Assembly (NCBI GenBank): GCA_014706295.1
Contig: JACSVZ010000001.1
Location: 85,310,237-85,374,236, forward strand
DNA length: 64,000 nucleotides
Direction of reading: 5' to 3'
DNA from: Lycocorax pyrrhopterus obiensis
Lineage: Eukaryota > Chordata > Aves > Passeriformes > Paradisaeidae
The first letter of the stretch is position 1. The number at the start of each line of letters is the position of its first letter. This document shows positions 58,346 to 64,000 of this stretch, one piece after another. The translations under genes were made by a program, and so were the position numbers. Under the pieces are notes generated by a model. It saw only the letters and a program-made list of their open reading frames with translations. It did no database searches and had not been told where the DNA came from.

Positions 58346-61300
58346 GTAAATCTTTGATACTGAAGTATTACACCTGTAGCATTAGAATAAAAAAGTGAAT
58401 AAAATAAATATTTTAGAGAGAAAGAAGGGAAAAGAGAACCAAAATTGAAGAGGATAGAAATATGACAACAACAAGTGCTCTATGGGCCGTAGAGGAGATG
58501 GGACACAACTCCATGTCTCATTGAGAGAAGCAAATGAGTCACCAAAAGTTCAAGAACAGAGTTTTAAGGATTGGTTGGAAAAAGAGTGTCTGGTTGGTTG
58601 TATTGTCTTGTGTCCTCCTGTTTCCCTTTCCTCCTGTAAATAAAGGACTGCTGTTTTACCCACTTGAATAATCATCTATAGGTGAAGAATTGTGACTTAG
58701 TGAGTAACCAAAGATCTTCACCTAATTTTCCTGGGTTTCTTAGTAGGGTTCAATTCACCCTTTACTTGAGACTTCAGAAACTAAGCTTGGCCCTTAGGAC
58801 TGCCAGTCAAGGCTCGGCAGAAGAGTTACGTGAATACATCTGTATATATTGTGTAGCTTTAGCCACTGTGCAATTTCCACTCCACATGGTGTCTGGACTG
58901 ACTGCACAAGCTATGAATTATTACTGCAGTGGAGTCTGAAGCAGGATTTGCATTTAGAAAGCAGACTAACAGGAGTTTTCCTTGCGTTGACCTAGGTCAA
59001 ACATATCAGCTGGAAGTTGTTTCTTTGCATGACTTAACCTCATTTGCAAGCCTTAGATTATTGCTATCACTAATATTGTCTTCTTCTTAGCAGGGAATTG
59101 TGGCTAACAACCTCAATTCCTAGTTACCTGGAATTTTGAGTTTCATTAAACTTTAATGCTCTTTCATTTCAATCGGAATCAACTGATTGTTTTCTTGTGG
59201 GACTATTGCTTGTTAAGCCAAAGCTCCCAGGGTCTTCTGTCTTCTCCCTGGAGTTATGACTCTTTTTTAGCCTACAGCCTAGACACAATCCCAAAGCAAA
59301 ACCCATCAGGAACCAAGGCACCTTTTTTGTTGGGTTTTGTTTATAGAAGTGACCTGGAGGCCCAAGGCATGGGCTCAAATACCATGCTATCCCCATCTAC
59401 ATCATGCCATGTCTTGCAGAGCCCCTGCTGTGGTTTTTGCCTCATGCAATCCAGTGCTCTCCTAGACAATGTCTGGGCTATCTGCATCAGGCAGGGTGGA
59501 TGAGACCATGCAGCTTTGGAGGGGATGAGAGGTTCACTGTGTAGATGAGAGTGCCAAACCACTTGCCCTTGAAGCCAGAGAAGGGGCCGTGTACTTGTTA
59601 GTGAAATCTTGACCTCTAAGTCTTACCTTGAATTTGCTGAGAGCTATGAGTTACTTAAAGACCCAGCGAAGTTTTTAAATGAAGCTTAGAGTGATTAGTA
59701 TCTCTCTGCTTGGGCAATAATGGAGTATAGTTATAGCACCTCTTTAAAGTCACTGCTCTCCTCCTGTAGTGACTTTCACACTCCAGGTTCTGGGACACAG
59801 TACAATGGATAGTATTCATCACTACCAGTGAAATGAACCACAGTCTCTGCTGCTGTGCATCAATTAATAACCTGCATGCAGCACTACTGTGTAATTGGGA
59901 CAGTGGTGATCCACAGGGAACATAGGTCATGAAACTCTCTACTGATGTGGTTTTGCTCTTTAGCTTGTGGTTGTTACTTCAGCTGGCTAAGAGGCTGTAC
60001 ACATGAGTTTTAGGGAACAAAGTGGAAAAGAAAGGTGCATCGTGTTGAAATTATAAACAAATGTGGTTAGGGAAGATGTGAATTGTCAAGCATGGGGAGT
60101 TCACTCTAATGTATTCCTGGAAGAAGCACCACATAATGTTTAATGAGCAAATGATCAGGACCTCAGTATTACATGTTGTCCAATTGCTGGCACCTTTAGA
60201 AGCAAAGCACTGCCTCCCACCACAAGCAGGACACCAATTCACATTCAGAAGGAAGAGTGCCATTCACTGAATCACTGACTTCCAAGCACTGACCCAGGCA
60301 AATCTGACTTGACTTCAAAGTCAAAAGTCAGCAGAGATAGCAGAGGTATGATAGTTAATGACTGTGTGTTGCTACTAACCTTCTGACCAGAAGTCACTGG
60401 TAGCTGTGTTTGATAATGAGGATAGCATTTACCCAGATGAAATCAAGTAATATATTCACAAGTGACATGACAAACCACTGTGTATTTGCATCTTTACTCC
60501 AGAAAAGTGAGGATGATTAGCTGTGCACTGAGCTAATTGTGTAGGCTGTGGATATTGCATTTTGATGTATCAGATGGACAACCTTTCCTTAGAGGTAATT
60601 TGTATGAATAATTTATAATTTCAGGGAAGATTTTTAGTTTCTTTCTATTTGTGTTTGTTAAAGTAACATCAGCCTCATAGTGCTTGGTATGGACTCTTCA
60701 AAACACAGCTAGAAATGCCACTAAAGCTAATAATTCAACTACATCTTGCTGTATAATGAACCAATCATCATATTAGTTTTATTGAAACGTATGCATCATC
60801 AACCAAACACTCCTATTTACTCATCTGAATTTCAGTAGCAGGAAGACATTTAGAGGCACTTGTGTTGTGTGTAGCTCTAATGGTCTGCAGCAGCAAAAAG
60901 CGCTTTTTTGGCTAAAACTTCAGTAGAGGTCCTCTATTAGAAGGGACTGGGACCTTTGTAATCAGTTGGTGGCCTTTGCTTAAGAATCTTGCTTGTTCCA
61001 GACTCCATAAATCTTAGTCAAGATTGCTGCTTGCGGTCTGTTTTCCCTTAGTCATTTTAAATATATATCTGTTTTCCTGTTGCATTAAAAGGAATAGGAA
61101 TATACGACATACTATATACTGGCCCTCTTCCTGCCATTGGAACACAATATTTTCCATAGACAGATCACTTGTGTTTGGCTCTTATCAGAGGGGAAGCCTT
61201 GTAGGAGTCACATCAACAACACATTCCTCATCTGGACCTCTGGGAGCAGTGTCCTGGGAGAAGTGTCTTGGTGTTTGATATAAATACAGGCCACTATTTT

Positions 61301-62957
61301 AATGCTTGTTCTGCTTCTTCTTTAATGCCCACACACATAGTCACAGGTTTGCATTGATACTGCATGCACCTCAAGCCCATGATTCCTGTTAAAAACCTCT
61401 GCAAATCCATTTCTGGTCTCTGTGTTGACTGGTTTCAAATGGGCGTCACTGGCAATGGAAAAGGGTCACATCAGTGCCTCCAAAGGATTCCACTGTGTGG
61501 GGCCCTTCTCAGGTTTAGAATAGAAAGACAGTTTAGGCCCTAAAACTTTGAGCCCTCAGGCAGTGAAAGTACCTTATTATCTCTGCTGCATGGGTGTTTT
61601 GAAATATATGTGTTCTGCTTGAAAATTCAGCAGAACACATCAACATTTGCTATGACAAGAAGTTGAATTCCTTATTATCCTATCCTATTCCCTCTTACTG
61701 CAGCTATGGATATCTAGTTTATGGCTAGTTCTTTTAACTTTTCCTAGAAAATCAATCCTTCCTGCCTTCTAATTATTTTAGCTGCTTTTCTGTGAATCCC
61801 CTCCATTTTTGTCAATTTTTTCTGAAAAATCTTATATGTATTTCCCTCAGGTGCTGTTGCACATGGTGTCTGTGCTTGCTTTACTTTATCATCAGGTTGT
61901 TCCAAGCCTCGGTAAATGTATTCCTTCATTGGGACTTTCTAAATTTGCTGCCCCACCCAAAATCTGGGATGTGTATTATGAATCATACGTTTTTAATTTA
62001 CCCTCACATTTTTTATTATTTGCTCCCCTCTCATTTGTCATCTGCCCTTGTGCACTCAAAGTTCATTCAATAAACACTGCTTTTATTTTATTATTTGTAA
62101 TAAAGTACCAGAAGCACAAAGTCAACCAAACACTTTCACACCACTGCTCTGTCATCAAATAAGAGGCAGAGATCTCGTCCTAAAGAATTTGCAGTCCATA
62201 TAGACAGGAGTAATAGAAGTTGGGAGAGTATTTGTTAGAATATGCATTTTACAGAGAAGAACTAAGGAGTGAAAGACAAGAGGGATTAGATGAGGTGGTT
62301 TCCCCAAGGGTTTACTTTTGACAGAGAGCTGAATCCAGAACTTGCTCAGGCCTAACTTGACACCTTTACCTAACAACCATTTCTTTGTCAGCTTGGTCAT
62401 TCTGTCACTTAATCTCTTTTAGGGTGACAGCAGATCTTGCAGCACAAGACTTTACACCACCCAAGTTCCACCTGTTTGTTTTTAAGTAGGGTTTGAGTGC
62501 CATTTAGAGGAGTGCAGAAACCTTGTGTTATCCTCGGTGTGATATATGAAATTACAGCTTGGATTATTTTTACTAGGAAATGTTATCTTGCAGCAGAGGA
62601 GAATGAGTGGAAGAGATATTAGGATTAAAACTAAGTGGCTAAACTGGCTTGATATTTGTTACATTTCCATTCTAATTTCTTTCCCACCCAAGCAAATACC
62701 ATTGCCTTTATCTGTAATTAAATTATTTAGCTTGGGAAAGTGCTGAAATCAAAGTGACAGCTTTGAAGAAAAAGGTTGTTTGAAGAAGAGTAGCATTTCC
62801 TTTTCTCTTGTTTGCAGTAGCATTATCATCAGTAAGTCCCCTGAAATCTCTTCAGAAATATCTATACAAGACCAGAGAGGAAGAGTGTTAGAATACCACA
62901 ACACCACTACTATTCCCAAGTCCTGGATACCCCAGGTTCAATTCGGATGTCCATTTT
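58346..62957. other. Unique non-coding DNA, no gene found
   Basis: No gene or transposon recognised. Open frames of up to 117 codons (59156-59503 and 61809-62162, both +) have no known domain and overlap frames on the other strand or in other registers. Confidence 0.5.
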
Positions 62958-63212
62958 TGCTAGTTTTGGCTGGGGCGGAGTTGATTTCCTTCACCTTGCT
63001 CTCCTGGAGGTGGCTGAACACCTTCCAGCCCGTGGCAAACAGTGAATTAACTCCTTGTTTTGTTTTGCTTGTGTGCACAGCTTTTGCTTTCCCTATCAAA
63101 CCCACAAGTTTTCCAACTTTGACCCTTCCAATTCTCTCCCTGATCATGCTGCTTGGGGAGCGAACAAGCAACTGCCTGGGGATTGGTTGCTGGCAGGGGT
63201 TAAACCACAACA
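62958..63212 (+). mobile_element. Neoavian ERVL-type LTR, internally deleted
   Basis: The left piece (TAGTTTTGGCTGGGGCGGAG, then TTGATTTCCTTCAC) matches the start region and the right piece (CTCCTGGAGGTGGCTGAACA, CTCCTTGTTTTGTTTTGCTT, GGCAGGGGTTAAACCACAAC) matches the end region of an LTR that is abundant in Neoaves. The two are joined at about 62993 without the U3 and core promoter part, so several hundred bases are missing compared with my memory of the full LTR. The usual ATTAAA polyadenylation signal is here altered to ATCAAA (at about 63095). The plus-strand frame 62780-63283 crosses it and is not a gene. Confidence 0.82.
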
Positions 63213-64000
63213 ACATTAAACAAAATAAATGCACACATTACTCATTCTCATTTTTTAGGTTTTTATTCTTTATTGTGACTTGAAATTATGAAGTTTTTTG
63301 CCATGTAAAATGGAATAGGTAATGGAATAGTTACAGTGGAAGAGATCTAGCTGATTGGGAGCTATATTAAAAATGGAGTACATAGATGCATTAAAGATTG
63401 AGAAAAATTGCTGGCATAATTTGAATATTTTTGGTGGGCTTTTTTTCAGGTCTAGGTTTACATAGCAATAAAATCTAGAACCGGAATGCTCTTAGAAGAA
63501 CAAGAAGAAAATGTACTGATAGTGAGTGTTAAGGGTGTCAGAAAACTGTCAAGTGAACAGTTTTTTGGCAGCAATTTGAGACAGGCTATTTGTATGTCTA
63601 TAATTAGCCATACAAAAGAATACATGCCTGTTAATAGGAAATGATGTAAATATGAAAGAAAAACAGTTTCACTAGTAAGATGAAATATTCTAAATGTTTC
63701 ATGGGATACAAGCACAAGAACAGAGTTTAAATAAATATGAAACTTTTCGTGTCATGGACTGTAAAAGGATACAGACTTTGAAGATCTCGCCTAGGTGTCC
63801 TTTTCATCATTTGTCTTCTGGCTGCTTCTGTCAGGCTGAGGATATTGTGAAAATGAAAGATGTACAAGCTGCCATCCAGTTTTTGCTTTTAGAGCTCTTT
63901 ATTTGATCGCAGTAAAAAAGTCAACTTTGCTTTTTTGATTTGAATTTTTTTTGTAGTATTATTAGCATGACAGACTGGAAAGTAAATCTAACAAGGGTGG
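63213..64000. other. Unique non-coding DNA, no gene found
   Basis: No recognisable gene or repeat to the window edge. No retroviral coding sequence follows the LTR, so the LTR is solitary. Confidence 0.55.

Noticed and set aside
62780..63283. 167-codon frame on the + strand
   Set aside because: It runs straight through a recognised LTR fragment and has no protein similarity that I can recognise; part of it is complementary to another frame at 62938-63234.
1..64000. CRISPR array, operon or other prokaryotic-type system
   Set aside because: No regularly spaced direct repeats with unique spacers, no dense coding, and clear avian CR1 and LTR elements; the DNA is vertebrate nuclear.

Overview
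The window is vertebrate nuclear DNA, most likely from a bird. It is A+T-rich (roughly 60% by eye), has no operon-like or dense gene structure, and carries several copies of CR1, the dominant LINE of bird genomes. Each CR1 copy is 5'-truncated and ends in the CR1 3' tail (read on the + strand for minus copies as a TCATAGAATCA-type start followed by GGTTGGAAGGGACC). Three fragments (54156-54347, 56481-56885, 62958-63212) match, from memory, endogenous-retrovirus LTR families that are abundant in Neoaves, so a neoavian, non-galliform bird is favoured. That placement comes from recognition, not from a search.

I find no protein-coding gene, rRNA or tRNA that I can support. All open frames are short. 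The longest are frames through a low-complexity purine tract (47.6-48.1 kb), frames through a CpG-rich insertion (44.3-44.9 kb) and frames overlapping an LTR (62.8-63.3 kb). None matches a family I know. The window is therefore intergenic DNA or part of a very large intron. One 80-bp stretch at 58266-58345 has good splice-site context and is listed as a weak candidate exon.

Layout. 1-16 kb: unique sequence with CR1 copies at 3.98 and 11.07 kb, a C13 run at 9.17 kb and a strongly A+T-rich block at 9.7-10.7 kb. 16-18 kb: a probable solo LTR (16011-16560) and a minus-strand CR1 (17651-18000). 18-31.9 kb: mostly unique DNA, with a short CR1 scrap (20.74 kb), an interstitial telomeric repeat next to a small CpG-richer block (24.33-24.53 kb), and two blocks that look like conserved noncoding elements (24.69-25.07 and 26.09-26.48 kb). 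31.9-32.2 kb: an old, decayed CR1/L3-lineage LINE. 32.4-33.3 kb: another A+T-rich block. 34.95-36.6 kb: two plus-strand CR1 copies and a GC-richer block. 36.9-39 kb: candidate regulatory blocks, one with an octamer-plus-homeodomain motif cluster. 44.1-45 kb: a minus-strand CR1 followed by a CpG-island-like block that is probably an LTR. 47.6-48.05 kb: a 408-bp uninterrupted purine tract built from distinct homogeneous sub-arrays. 52.8-53.7 kb: candidate conserved blocks. 54.1-56.9 kb: two collinear pieces of one LTR family separated by 2.1 kb. 63 kb: an internally deleted LTR.

The functional picture is of a gene desert or large intron: repeats of several ages scattered through unique DNA, with some blocks that may be distal regulatory elements. 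I see no evidence of a novel multi-gene system. The best leads are the purine tract, the telomere-like patch, the CpG-rich insertion and the split LTR.
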